Source: Ruminococcus flavefaciens
GTDB taxonomy: Bacteria; Bacillota; Clostridia; Oscillospirales; Ruminococcaceae
Direction of reading: 5' to 3'
Length of the DNA: 29,287 nt
Assembly (NCBI GenBank): GCA_004554385.1
Contig: SFMO01000070.1
Location: 1-29,287, forward strand
A program made the translations under genes and the position numbers. The notes under the pieces are model-generated. The model was not told the origin of the DNA, ran no database searches, and saw only the letters and a list, made by a program, of their open reading frames with translations. Shown in pieces: positions 1-8,105 of the stretch (positions are counted from its first letter, which is position 1; the number at the start of each line of letters is the position of its first letter).

Positions 1-65
1 CCCTTTGGAATCCCGTTCATGGGCTCGGCGTACTTATCGCGCTGTAAGCGATGTACAAATATCAT
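1..65 (-). CDS. Possible 5' end of a leftward gene (partial)
   Basis: Downstream of the leftward promoter an ATG at 63-65 opens a frame that stays open to the left edge: 21 codons beginning MIFVHRLQRD. The ribosome binding site is weak (AAGAA immediately upstream), and the product cannot be recognised from so few residues. The same stretch could equally be an untranslated structured leader whose gene starts outside the window. Confidence 0.25.
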   Translation of the reverse strand, partial: MIFVHRLQRDKYAEPMNGIPK

Positions 66-153
66 TTCTTATATTATTAAGCGAGTTTACGAGCGACAAC
101 GTGGCAAGCGGTCGAGCTGGCTCAGCTCGAAATTCCGATTTTTGTCAGTAACA

Positions 154-182
154 ATTATAGCACATCATCTCTGTACTGTCAA
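154..182 (-). promoter_or_regulatory. Sigma-A promoter firing leftward out of the window
   Basis: Read on the minus strand there is a perfect -35 TTGACA (177-182), a 17-bp spacer and a perfect -10 TATAAT (154-159). Transcription would begin near 147 and leave through the left edge. It lies just past the terminator of the pectinase gene, so it starts a new unit. The leader carries an 8-bp hairpin (112-119 with 123-130). Confidence 0.8.
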
Positions 183-187
183 TAGAA

Positions 188-230
188 ACGCCATAGTACT
201 TCTGACCTTACATCAGAAATACTATGGCGT
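188..230 (-). terminator. Long hairpin terminator after the pectinase gene
   Basis: An 18-bp inverted repeat (188-205 with 213-230, one G-U pair, 7-nt loop) lies about 45 bp after the stop codon of the dockerin-bearing pectinase. Read leftward the stem is followed by a short T-rich stretch (TTTCTATT), so it acts most plausibly as that gene's terminator. The U tract is poor, so the long stem may instead protect the transcript 3' end. Confidence 0.7.
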
Positions 231-274
231 AAAACTTCTTTATGCGTACCCGTCTTATGCCCCCGGGTTTCTTA

Positions 275-3200
275 TCAGTCTATCGGAAGTGTTGTTATAA
301 GGTGGAGCAAGTAACGCTGAATTGTCAGTGCGTCATTTGCTGTGATTCCGTTTCCGCCCTCGACATCGCCGTTTGCAGAACCCTGCTCTGTGAGGTGATG
401 CTCGTCTGTACCTTCGATTCCGTACTTATTTGGATTAGCAAGTGCCTGCATAATAAGCACCGCATCTGACAGATCAACGGTATTGTCGCAGTTTGCATCA
501 CCTGCAAGTCCCTGTGCAGGCTTCTGAGTTGTTGTAGTTGTAGTCGTTGTTGTAGTAGTTGTTGTGGTGGTGGTCGTTGTTGTCGTTGTCGTTGTAACTA
601 CAGGAGTCTCATTAACGAATGCAATGTAATTCATACAAGCTCCGCTCATGCCGTTTGTACCAAGGGTAAGAGTTTCGCCTGCCTTGATCTCCTTAGCGTA
701 AACGTCAAAGGGTCTTACAGCCTCGCTGTCATTGACCTCAACTATTTCACCGTTCTTATTGAAGCTTCCAAGCCATGACGGAACAGTTGTTACTCTCTCG
801 TCCATGCAGACAAACACTGTGATGTCCTTTGCAGCTGTTATAACTGCAAGGTCTGAATCTGTGTTCTTTGAATTGCAGGCTGTGATGATATGCTCACCGC
901 CGCTTATGCTGTTCGGAACTGAAGCGATAACGTGGTCACGGTCGCCGAATGCCTTGTCGCCTACTGCAAATGTCTCGGCGATTCCCCACTGAGCACCGTA
1001 GCTTGCGTCCTTGACCTCAAATTTCGAGATAAGAGCGCTCTTTACAGGCTCGTCGACAACAACGTCTCCGCCGCCGGAAACTGAGCCCGAATTGTAGGTC
1101 TTGTTCTGCATTCTTCCTGCATAAGCCATTACCTCGTTTTTAGCAGCATCTGCGGACTGTACCTTGTAGCCGCTGTAAATCTTCGATGAATCAGTGTCGA
1201 AGTTATCATAGCCCTGTCCGCCGCCCTTGAGGTTGTTGATATAAGCCTTGTCGTTTCTTGAATTAACTATCTGATAAGCAAGTCCGCTGCCCATATTGCA
1301 GCTGTCGAACTTGTCCCCGTAGGACTTGATAGTTCCCGAATAAGCGTCATTGCCCATATTTTCGGCATCAAGAGGAAGATTTGCCTTTTCGAAGTAGTTA
1401 GCCTCGGAGAATACCTTTGAGTTGTAAGAAGCTCCGATACCGTACTGCTTGTTGTTGTAGAAGTAGTTGTTGTAGCTGTGGATATGTGCATTTCTTGCAC
1501 GAGGATTACGTGATTCGGTATTGTTGAACCAGTTGTGGTGGTAGGTTATCCAGTCCTGCTCGTGATTTGTTCCGCCGCCTACAAGAGAGGTCTTGTGGCC
1601 ATCCTTGAAAACGTTGTAGGAAACTGTTACGTACTCAGTCCACTTGACGTCCAGTGAGCCGTCGCCGTCAGCCTTGTCGGCATCTACGATGCCATTGCCT
1701 GCGTAAGCGTTGTAGCCCTTTTCTATGGTGCAGTTATGTACCCACATATGATTTGACTTGTTATCAGCTGAGCCTGTCATGGAAACACCATCATCGGGGT
1801 ACTTGCCAAGCCACAGATTGCGGACCTCGCAGCTCTTTGAGCGCTTCATCTCGAAGCCCCACTGATTGAGTGCTGCGTCATAGCCGATACCCTCGATAGT
1901 AACGTTTTCGGCATTCTGGAGATACAGCATATTCGAGCCGTCGTTCTGCTGACCGTTGTTAGCCTTTGCGCCATTAGGCACATCAATGCTGCCAATAAGT
2001 CTGAATACAACGTTCTTTGGCTTTCCGCTGTAGAAGATGTTGTAGAGACCTGTCTGACCGCCGTAGGTAATGCTGTCCTTGTTTGAGTTGTTTACATAGA
2101 TGACAGTAACCCCTGATTTCAGAGTACCGTCGTTATTGTAAGCGCCGACAGCCTCTGATGCGTTGAAGTGCGCATAGCCGCTGCGGTCAAAAGCCATAGT
2201 CTTTATCTTGCAGCTTGCAGAGCCGTTTGAACCCTGTACGTTCACAGTATACTCTGTATTGCCCTTAAGTCCGGGAATATCGACTCTTGAGTTTCTGATG
2301 AGCTGTGAATCAACAGCAGTAAAGCTTGAGCTGCCTGAAGGTGCATAGCTAACCTTGACATTATTGCCAAGCTTTGAGCTGTCCCACTCGACGAAGGCTT
2401 CCTCATACCAGCCTCCGCAGGACTTTACAGCACCCTCGACACTTGATGATGGCTGACCGCTTCCGCTGCCGCCTGATGACTCTCCGCTGAGGAATGATGG
2501 AGTCCAGTTGTTCATGTAATTCTTGATATTGATATTTGCCGCATCGTTATCAGAAACGGTATGTCCCTTTCTCTGTGAAAGGTCAACACGCTGACCGTTT
2601 GAGAGCTTTGTGCCGTTTTCCTTGAAGCCGTCAACGCTCTCGGGCTGAACGCCGCTCATTGAAGTCCAGCCTGCCGCAGTTATCATATTGCCGTTCTGGA
2701 GAGTAGTATTCACAAAGAGAACCTTTGCGGTCTGTCCCCACGGTCTGCCGAGATAGCCTGCTGTTACTGTGAGACCGCTGTTTGCAGTTACCTTACAGTC
2801 CTTGAAGAGATATCCTGTGTAAGGACTTCCCTGTTCTCTTGCTGCTGTAATGTATCCGCCTACTGAACCGCTGCTGTAGCCCTTCCAGCGGAGCTCGCAG
2901 CTGTCAAACACAGCATTGCTTCCGCCGAAGATATAGTCTGTCTGTCCCTCTATGAGGCAGTTCTTGTAGTACTGAGGTGAGCCGCCTGTGTAGAGAGTAT
3001 CCTGACTTGACAGGAACTTACAGCCAAGAAACTCAGCATATCCTGTGTCAACAGAGAGAGCTGCCGCACGTTCGGTATAAGCCTTGGACTGAACGTCCAC
3101 GCCGTTATAGCGCTGTACCTTGAGAGTCTCGTTGGTGCATTCAACGCCGTCTGCTATCTCCTCCTTGGTGAGGTAGCGGTTGAAGGAATTCTCGAAAACG

Positions 3201-3688
3201 ATATTCTTAGCCTTGAAGTTAGTAGCCTTTGGCCAGAGCTGAACAGTTGCGCCCCAGCGATAATTAGCCACATTCTTGCCGCTCTTTGAATTAGCGGCAT
3301 TGGAGTCGTAATAGCCCTTTGAGTTGGCACTGTAGTACTTGTAACCGATACCGTAGTACCATGTGAGAACTGCGTCGCCGTTCTGGGGCTCGTCATTAAC
3401 AAATGAGATGTAAGGCGTCTGAACGATGACCTGCTGACGGTAAGTACCGGGAGCGATGTGTATCGTCACACGATTAGCCTCTGATGAGGGATTGAGGCTT
3501 GCAGCCTTATCAACAGCCGCCTGAACTGTTGAGAAGTTGTTGTTTCTGCCTGAGTATCCGACGTACAGGTCTGTACCTGCCGCATGAACGCTGACGGGGG
3601 GCACTGCCGCAAAAGCCGCCAGAAGTATCATCATGGACACTGCAAAGGCAAAAAGCTGCAAAGCCAGCTTTTTTGTTTTTGAAACCAT
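275..3688 (-). CDS. Dockerin-bearing pectin methylesterase (CE8) / pectate lyase (PL1)
   Basis: Secreted cellulosomal pectinase of 1137 residues. A signal peptide covers residues 1-36 (lysine-rich start, long hydrophobic core, cleavage near VHAA). Residues 38-395 are a CE8 pectin methylesterase: QDTLY (Q229, D230), DYIFG (D251) and GRPWG (R315, W317) carry the expected catalytic residues. A Gly/Ser linker and a fibronectin-like stretch (about 415-500) follow. Residues 505-855 are a PL1 pectate lyase beta-helix with VTIEG, the metal-loop region around DADKADGDGSLDVKW and the NPRARNAHIHSYNN region. Residues 880-1027 form an unassigned beta-rich module, probably carbohydrate binding. A 23-threonine linker leads to a dockerin (from about 1063); its first loop, DANCDNTVDLSD, is canonical and its second is atypical (DVEGGNGITAND). 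The esterase would demethylate homogalacturonan and so create substrate for the lyase. The start has AGGAG 8 nt upstream. The dockerin implies docking on a cellulosome scaffoldin, which is not in the window. Confidence 0.93.
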   Translation of the reverse strand: MVSKTKKLALQLFAFAVSMMILLAAFAAVPPVSVHAAGTDLYVGYSGRNNNFSTVQAAVDKAASLNPSSEANRVTIHIAPGTYRQQVIVQTPYISFVNDEPQNGDAVLTWYYGIGYKYYSANSKGYYDSNAANSKSGKNVANYRWGATVQLWPKATNFKAKNIVFENSFNRYLTKEEIADGVECTNETLKVQRYNGVDVQSKAYTERAAALSVDTGYAEFLGCKFLSSQDTLYTGGSPQYYKNCLIEGQTDYIFGGSNAVFDSCELRWKGYSSGSVGGYITAAREQGSPYTGYLFKDCKVTANSGLTVTAGYLGRPWGQTAKVLFVNTTLQNGNMITAAGWTSMSGVQPESVDGFKENGTKLSNGQRVDLSQRKGHTVSDNDAANINIKNYMNNWTPSFLSGESSGGSGSGQPSSSVEGAVKSCGGWYEEAFVEWDSSKLGNNVKVSYAPSGSSSFTAVDSQLIRNSRVDIPGLKGNTEYTVNVQGSNGSASCKIKTMAFDRSGYAHFNASEAVGAYNNDGTLKSGVTVIYVNNSNKDSITYGGQTGLYNIFYSGKPKNVVFRLIGSIDVPNGAKANNGQQNDGSNMLYLQNAENVTIEGIGYDAALNQWGFEMKRSKSCEVRNLWLGKYPDDGVSMTGSADNKSNHMWVHNCTIEKGYNAYAGNGIVDADKADGDGSLDVKWTEYVTVSYNVFKDGHKTSLVGGGTNHEQDWITYHHNWFNNTESRNPRARNAHIHSYNNYFYNNKQYGIGASYNSKVFSEANYFEKANLPLDAENMGNDAYSGTIKSYGDKFDSCNMGSGLAYQIVNSRNDKAYINNLKGGGQGYDNFDTDSSKIYSGYKVQSADAAKNEVMAYAGRMQNKTYNSGSVSGGGDVVVDEPVKSALISKFEVKDASYGAQWGIAETFAVGDKAFGDRDHVIASVPNSISGGEHIITACNSKNTDSDLAVITAAKDITVFVCMDERVTTVPSWLGSFNKNGEIVEVNDSEAVRPFDVYAKEIKAGETLTLGTNGMSGACMNYIAFVNETPVVTTTTTTTTTTTTTTTTTTTTTTTQKPAQGLAGDANCDNTVDLSDAVLIMQALANPNKYGIEGTDEHHLTEQGSANGDVEGGNGITANDALTIQRYLLHLITTLPID
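527..595 (-). repeat. Trinucleotide repeat encoding a poly-threonine linker
   Basis: Twenty-three consecutive ACN codons encode the linker between the C-terminal module and the dockerin. Codons alternate among ACA, ACT, ACG and ACC, so this is selected protein sequence more than a simple slipped microsatellite. Low-complexity Thr linkers of this kind are typical of Ruminococcus cellulosomal proteins and are usually O-glycosylated. Confidence 0.9.
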
Positions 3689-3810
3689 AGTTTTTTCTCC
3701 TTTTCATAACGTAAGTCCGCTGCCTAAAGCGGAGCTGTCATAAATACGGTATCTATCCTGAGCTCAACACAGGGAAAGTCAAGCTTCGGAATATACACCT
3801 ACACACCCTA

Positions 3811-3839
3811 ATTATAGCACAGTTAGTAACAGTTGTAAA
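3811..3839 (-). promoter_or_regulatory. Promoter of the pectinase gene
   Basis: On the minus strand: -35 TTTACA (3834-3839), 17-bp spacer, -10 TATAAT (3811-3816). The start near 3804 gives a leader of about 115 nt before the ATG at 3688. The leader contains a 6-bp hairpin (3716-3721 with 3728-3733). With the terminator at 3955, these are the only elements I see in the 330-bp gap 3689-4018. Confidence 0.7.
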
Positions 3840-3954
3840 TAAAATTGCAAAAAGTTAAATCAGCTTTGTCGATATACACAATATCATCTTCGCCTCTTTG
3901 GATATATTTTACTCATATTTCCCTGTTTCTCGGCAGAAACCGCAGTCAGGGCAT

Positions 3955-3982
3955 AAAAAAGGACTCTTCCGAGTCCTTTTCT
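3955..3982 (-). terminator. Intrinsic terminator closing the polyamine operon
   Basis: Stem 3961-3966 with 3971-3976 (GGACTC / GAGTCC), TTCC loop, flanked by A6 on one side and T4 on the other, so the paired region extends into the A/T arms and it can work in both directions. Read leftward it lies about 40 bp after the histidine phosphatase stop codon. Confidence 0.85.
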
Positions 3983-4018
3983 TAATTCATATTTTATTCT
4001 TTCCTGTGCTCTCAGCTC

Positions 4019-4591
4019 TTATTCAAAAGGCTTGTTTATTATGAGTATTTCCTCTTTTTCGACCAGTTCCATGCCCTCAAAGCCAAGTCTGATAATATAG
4101 GGCATGAAGTTTATGATACGCAGAAAACCTTCCACGCCGAAGCTGTTGTCATAATAGTGGAGTATGGAGCTGAGTGCCGTACCGTGTGTGCCCACAAGGA
4201 TATTCTCCCCCTCATGGGTTTCAAGAATGTCATTAAGGGCTGCAATATTCCTGTCCATGACCGACTGTATACACTCGCCGTCACTTTCGCAGAAGCTCAG
4301 GTCCGCCCATCGCTTCTGAAACATCTCGTGATTATTGCTGTCCCTGCCGCTTATACGCTCGTGAAGTCTGTCATCAAGCTCTATTTTCAGCCCGTGTTCA
4401 TCAGCAGTCTGCTTTATGGTATCGATGCTGCGCTTATAGGGGCTTGATATGGCGAAGTCAAGATGAATGTCCTTCATAGCGCGGACTACCTCGGCAGTAT
4501 CTCTCATTCCCTCCTCGGTAAGAGGGCGCAGCGCTGCATCAGCGCATGAATAGTCAGGCAGTGCATGGCGCACAAAATAAACATTTGTCAT
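4019..4591 (-). CDS. Histidine phosphatase family protein (phosphoglycerate mutase-like)
   Basis: About 190 residues, branch-1-like histidine phosphatase fold. The N-terminal motif VYFVRHALPD contains the catalytic RH pair, and the late motif GTHGTALSS supplies the second histidine. Members are mostly small-molecule phosphatases; the substrate cannot be read from the sequence. It is the last gene of the polyamine operon: the nspC stop and the ATG at 4591 overlap as TGATG, so translation is probably coupled. A GTG one codon upstream (4594) is an alternative start, and GGGAG is at usable distance for either. No polyamine-specific role is established; membership in the transcript is the only link. 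Confidence 0.82.
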   Translation of the reverse strand: MTNVYFVRHALPDYSCADAALRPLTEEGMRDTAEVVRAMKDIHLDFAISSPYKRSIDTIKQTADEHGLKIELDDRLHERISGRDSNNHEMFQKRWADLSFCESDGECIQSVMDRNIAALNDILETHEGENILVGTHGTALSSILHYYDNSFGVEGFLRIINFMPYIIRLGFEGMELVEKEEILIINKPFE

Positions 4592-5730
4592 CACAGTCTC
4601 TCCCTGAAGTCGCTGTAGCCGAAGCTGCGGAGCGTCTCAAAGCTGCCGTCCTTTTTCAGAAGAATTATGGCAGGCAGCGGCATACCGTTAAAGGTGTTGT
4701 TCTTGACCATCGAGTAGATAGCCATATCGCCGAATACCAGTCTGTCCCCTATATGCAGCGGCTCGTCGAAGGAGTACGCCCCTATAACATCCCCTGCAAG
4801 GCAGGTCTGCGAGCCAAGTCTGTAGCTGTACTGCTTCTCGCCCTTTTCTCCCGAACCAACAAGGGGCGGACGGTAGGGCATTTCCAGCACATCTGGCATA
4901 TGGCAGGCAGCCGAGGTATCAAGTATAGCGATAGGCATATCGTTTTCCGTAAGGTCAAGAACCTCGGTAACAAGCCAGCCTGCATTGAGGGCTATAGCTT
5001 CCCCGGGTTCGAGTAAAACCTCAAGACCGTACTTTTCCTGCATACGGCGAATACATTTTTCAAGCCGCGGTATATCGTAGTCATCACGGGTAATGTGGTG
5101 ACCGCCGCCGAAATTTATCCATTCCATTTTATGAAGAATATCTCCGAACTTTTCCTCAACAGCGTCAATGGTAGCCTCTAAATCGTCGGAATTCTGCTCA
5201 CAGAGAGTGTGGAAATGCAGTCCTGTAACTCCGCGCAGGTCATCGTCGCGGAAGCTCTTTCGCGTAATGCCAAGTCTCGATCTCGGCGAGCACGGATCGT
5301 ATATCTCATGTCCCTCCTGAGTGGAGAATTCGGGATTTATGCGCAAACCTATCTTCTTCCCTGCTGCAAGAACACGTTCGCGGTACTTGTCAAGCTGAGT
5401 AAAGGAATTGAAGATGATATGACCGCAGCAGGAGATTATCTCATCTATCTCGCTTTCACGGTAGGCTGCGGAAAAAACGTGGTTTTCCTTTCCCATCTCC
5501 TCATACCCCAGCTTCGCCTCAAAAAGTCCGCTGCAAGCCGTGCCTGCAAGGTACTGACCTATCATGGGATAGAGGTGATAGCAGGAAAACGCCTTCTGTG
5601 CAAGGAGTATCTTCGCACCTGTTCTTTCGGAAACACCGCGGAGTATCTCCAGATTACGGATAAGCGCCGGCTCATCCACTATATAGCAGGGAGTCGGCAC
5701 TTTATTTGCGTCAAAATTAGGATTCATCAT
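4591..5730 (-). CDS. nspC: Carboxynorspermidine/carboxyspermidine decarboxylase
   Basis: Cytosolic PLP enzyme (alanine-racemase fold, fold III) that decarboxylates carboxyspermidine or carboxynorspermidine to spermidine or norspermidine. The 379-residue length is usual. Visible motifs are the N-terminal TPCYIVDE, the PLP lysine K46 in LAQKAFS, HFHTLCEQ (about 172-179), FGGGHH (207-212), EPGE (241-244) for phosphate binding, and GSQTCLAGD with the active-site cysteine C309. The first ATG (5728-5730) overlaps the upstream stop as ATGA; a second ATG follows directly, and the ribosome binding site is weak, so translational coupling is likely. Its partner dehydrogenase lies three genes upstream in the same operon. 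Spermidine is the likely product because arginine decarboxylase and agmatinase supply putrescine. Confidence 0.93.
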   Translation of the reverse strand: MMNPNFDANKVPTPCYIVDEPALIRNLEILRGVSERTGAKILLAQKAFSCYHLYPMIGQYLAGTACSGLFEAKLGYEEMGKENHVFSAAYRESEIDEIISCCGHIIFNSFTQLDKYRERVLAAGKKIGLRINPEFSTQEGHEIYDPCSPRSRLGITRKSFRDDDLRGVTGLHFHTLCEQNSDDLEATIDAVEEKFGDILHKMEWINFGGGHHITRDDYDIPRLEKCIRRMQEKYGLEVLLEPGEAIALNAGWLVTEVLDLTENDMPIAILDTSAACHMPDVLEMPYRPPLVGSGEKGEKQYSYRLGSQTCLAGDVIGAYSFDEPLHIGDRLVFGDMAIYSMVKNNTFNGMPLPAIILLKKDGSFETLRSFGYSDFRERL

Positions 5731-6392
5731 TTCTTTATGAAGTCATTCATGGTTATCATTACTCTTGGAGAGCCGCTCTCATCGGGCTCGATCATCTCTA
5801 CCTTTTCCATAACGATAGGTGTTTTCGGAACGGCAAGCTCGCCCATAGAATTGAGGTCACGCTCTACCTTTACGAAATCGTCAACGACCTCCATGCCCTC
5901 TGTTACGTTTGCGAAAGCAGCGTAATTGCCGTCAAGTGATGAAGCATAATTGCCGTTGTAGCAGATAAAGAACTGGCTTGAAGCGCTGTCGGGGCTCTGA
6001 CTGCGGGCCATTGAAACTACTCCTCTCTGATGAGAGATAGGGTTATCAACGCCGTTTGAAGCAAATTCGCCCTTGATAGTATCAGGGCTTCCGCCTGTAC
6101 CGTCGCCTTTGGGGTCTCCGCCCTGAGCCATGAACTCATCGACTACGCGGTGGAATGTAAGACCGTTGTAGAAGCCTTCATTTACCAGCTTTTCAAAGTT
6201 TTCGCAGGTAATGGGAGCTTCATTGGGGTGGAGTGTGAGAACGATGATATTTCCCGACTGTTCGCTGTTTGTTGTAGGCGGAGTATCATTTACATCTGAT
6301 GTTGATATGCTCTTGCCGCAGCCTGTGAGCATAAGCATTGAAGCTGCTGCTGCAACTGCCATTATCTTCTTGATATTCTTGAAATGTGACAT
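5727..6392 (-). CDS. Cyclophilin-type peptidyl-prolyl isomerase, lipoprotein
   Basis: A 221-residue lipoprotein. Residues 1-25 are a type II signal with lipobox LTGC, followed by a short Thr/Ser/Asn-rich spacer and one cyclophilin domain (about 48-210). FHRVVDEFMAQGGDP and SQFFICY match the catalytic arginine and hydrophobic pocket of bacterial cyclophilins, so it should be an active proline isomerase on the outer face of the membrane, helping to fold exported proteins. AGGAGA lies a few bases before the ATG. It starts 3 bp after the VanZ-like gene and overlaps nspC by ATGA. A surface foldase inside a cytosolic polyamine operon is unexpected; probably it is a passenger gene. Confidence 0.92.
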   Translation of the reverse strand: MSHFKNIKKIMAVAAAASMLMLTGCGKSISTSDVNDTPPTTNSEQSGNIIVLTLHPNEAPITCENFEKLVNEGFYNGLTFHRVVDEFMAQGGDPKGDGTGGSPDTIKGEFASNGVDNPISHQRGVVSMARSQSPDSASSQFFICYNGNYASSLDGNYAAFANVTEGMEVVDDFVKVERDLNSMGELAVPKTPIVMEKVEMIEPDESGSPRVMITMNDFIKK

Positions 6393-6394
6393 TT

Positions 6395-6895
6395 CTATTC
6401 TCCTTTTTTGAAGCTGACGTCAATAAACATCAGTCTTCTGACTATATTAAGCTTTGTAAATGCAAAGCCTATGACAGCACCTGTGATATTGAGTATGAAG
6501 TCGTCAATGTCGCAGGCACCGCACATTGCTGTGAACTGTATTATCTCCACGCCTGTTATCACTGCCGAAGCCGTAAGCAAAAAACATGGGAAACGGCGCT
6601 GCTTTTTCCATATTGCAGGACAAAACACACCTATGGGCAGAAATGCGATAATATTCCCGAATATGTTCTCGAAGGAAATATCTCCGTATACCGCATCATC
6701 GGTGCGGAGGTATCCGACGAACTCCATGACTGTGCGAAAGGGCACGAAGTTGGTATTCTCACGGAAGTACTCCCTGTAGGTGTACCAGCCGATAAGACTT
6801 CCCCTCATAAAGAACAGCATGTAGACCGCACAGAGGGTATATACCGCAAAAAGCGTAAAGACAACGAGATTTTTTATCCTCAAATCAGTCAACAA
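6395..6895 (-). CDS. VanZ-like membrane protein
   Basis: About 166 residues with roughly four hydrophobic segments (near residues 8-28, 75-95, 103-122 and 130-150) and the acidic/Asp-rich loop typical of VanZ-like proteins (ACDIDDFILN before the last segment). VanZ itself gives low-level teicoplanin resistance, but most family members are uncharacterised. The start is unsure: the frame opens at a TTG (6893-6895) overlapping the previous gene by 11 bp, and other TTG codons follow closely. No strong ribosome binding site sits at the right distance, so coupling to the upstream gene is likely. Confidence 0.75.
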   Translation of the reverse strand: MLTDLRIKNLVVFTLFAVYTLCAVYMLFFMRGSLIGWYTYREYFRENTNFVPFRTVMEFVGYLRTDDAVYGDISFENIFGNIIAFLPIGVFCPAIWKKQRRFPCFLLTASAVITGVEIIQFTAMCGACDIDDFILNITGAVIGFAFTKLNIVRRLMFIDVSFKKGE

Positions 6896-8087
6896 GAACA
6901 GGATCGAAGTCCTCTTCCCATGGGAGTCCCCACTTGTTGAGAGCCTCCATGAACGGATCGGGATCGAATTCCTCGATGTTGTAAACGCCTGCCTTCTTCC
7001 ATGTGCCTGTCATTATCATCATAGCACCGATCATTGCAGGTACGCCTGTGGTGTAGGAAATAGCCTGTGAGCCGACCTCCTTGTAGCACTCCTGATGATC
7101 GCAGATATTGTAGAGGTAGTAGTTCTTGTCCTTTCCGTCCTTCTTTCCGCGGAAGATACAGCCGATGTTAGTCTTGCCCACTGTTCTCGGACCGAGTGAA
7201 GCAGGATCAGGCAGTACAGCCTTCAGGAACTGGAGCGGCACTATCTCCCTGCCCTCATACATTATAGGCTCGATTGATGTCATGCCAACGTTCTCAAGGC
7301 ACTTGAGATGTGTGAGATAGCTCTGACCGAATGTCATAAAGAAGCGGATACGCTTGATGCCCTTGATATTGAGTGCAAGAGACTCAAGCTCCTCATGGTG
7401 AAGGAGGTACATATCCTTTTCGCCTACGCCCTTGAAGTTATAAACGCGCTTTATCTCCATAGGCTCGGTCTCTACCCACTTGCCGTCCTCGATGTAGCTT
7501 CCCTTGGCCGAAACTTCACGGATATTGATCTCAGGATTGAAGTTTGTAGCGAAAGGATAACCGTGGTCACCGCCGTTGCAGTCGAGGATATCGATGTAGT
7601 TGATCTCGTCGAACTCATGCTTCATAGCATAAGCTGAAAATACTCCTGTAACGCCCGGGTCGAAGCCGCTTCCCAGGAGAGCTGTGATGCCTGCCTGCTC
7701 GAACTTCTCACGGTAAGCCCACTGCCACTTGTACTCGAACTTGGCAGTATCAAGGGGCTCGTAGTTGGCAGTATCAACGTAATGAGTCTTTGTAGCGAGA
7801 CAAGCGTCCATGATAGTGAGGTCCTGATAAGGGAGCGCAAGGTTGAGCACTACATCAGGCTTGTAGCTGTTGATAAGAGCAACCAGCTCGTCAACATTGT
7901 CAGCATTTACCTGAGCTGTCTCAATAACGGTCTTTGTTGTAGGCTGGAGCTTTTCCTTCAGCGCGTCGCACTTGGACTTTGTGCGGCTTGCGATCATAAT
8001 GCCCTCAAATACCTCGCTGTTCTGGCAGCACTTGTGGATAGCAACGGAAGCAACTCCACCGCAGCCGATGATCATACATTTTCCCAT
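6885..8087 (-). CDS. Carboxynorspermidine/carboxyspermidine dehydrogenase (saccharopine dehydrogenase family)
   Basis: A 400-residue NAD(P)H-dependent reductase of the Lys1/saccharopine dehydrogenase family. The Rossmann motif MIIGCGGVAS is at residues 5-14. The pattern of VDTANYEP, LLGSGFDPGVTGVF and the central FNPEINIREVSAKGSYI region is that of the CASDH branch rather than of a lysine-pathway enzyme. It condenses aspartate beta-semialdehyde with putrescine (or diaminopropane) and reduces the Schiff base to carboxyspermidine (or carboxynorspermidine), the substrate of NspC. Co-occurrence with nspC in the same operon fixes this assignment over saccharopine dehydrogenase. A strong GGAGG lies 8 nt before the ATG. 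Substrate preference cannot be read from sequence. Confidence 0.9.
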   Translation of the reverse strand: MGKCMIIGCGGVASVAIHKCCQNSEVFEGIMIASRTKSKCDALKEKLQPTTKTVIETAQVNADNVDELVALINSYKPDVVLNLALPYQDLTIMDACLATKTHYVDTANYEPLDTAKFEYKWQWAYREKFEQAGITALLGSGFDPGVTGVFSAYAMKHEFDEINYIDILDCNGGDHGYPFATNFNPEINIREVSAKGSYIEDGKWVETEPMEIKRVYNFKGVGEKDMYLLHHEELESLALNIKGIKRIRFFMTFGQSYLTHLKCLENVGMTSIEPIMYEGREIVPLQFLKAVLPDPASLGPRTVGKTNIGCIFRGKKDGKDKNYYLYNICDHQECYKEVGSQAISYTTGVPAMIGAMMIMTGTWKKAGVYNIEEFDPDPFMEALNKWGLPWEEDFDPVLVD

Positions 8088-8105
8088 TTTTTATTCCTCC
8101 GTATC

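Noticed and set aside
527..595. Microsatellite or CRISPR-like repeat
   Set aside because: It is in frame, encodes 23 threonines and lies exactly at a domain boundary, so it is a protein linker.
5209..5925. A 238-codon plus-strand open frame
   Set aside because: It is antisense across nspC and the cyclophilin gene, both clearly real; the frame is a by-product of codon use.
6885..8087. Lysine-pathway saccharopine dehydrogenase
   Set aside because: Presence of nspC and other polyamine genes in the same operon, and the length and motif pattern of the CASDH branch, favour carboxynorspermidine dehydrogenase.
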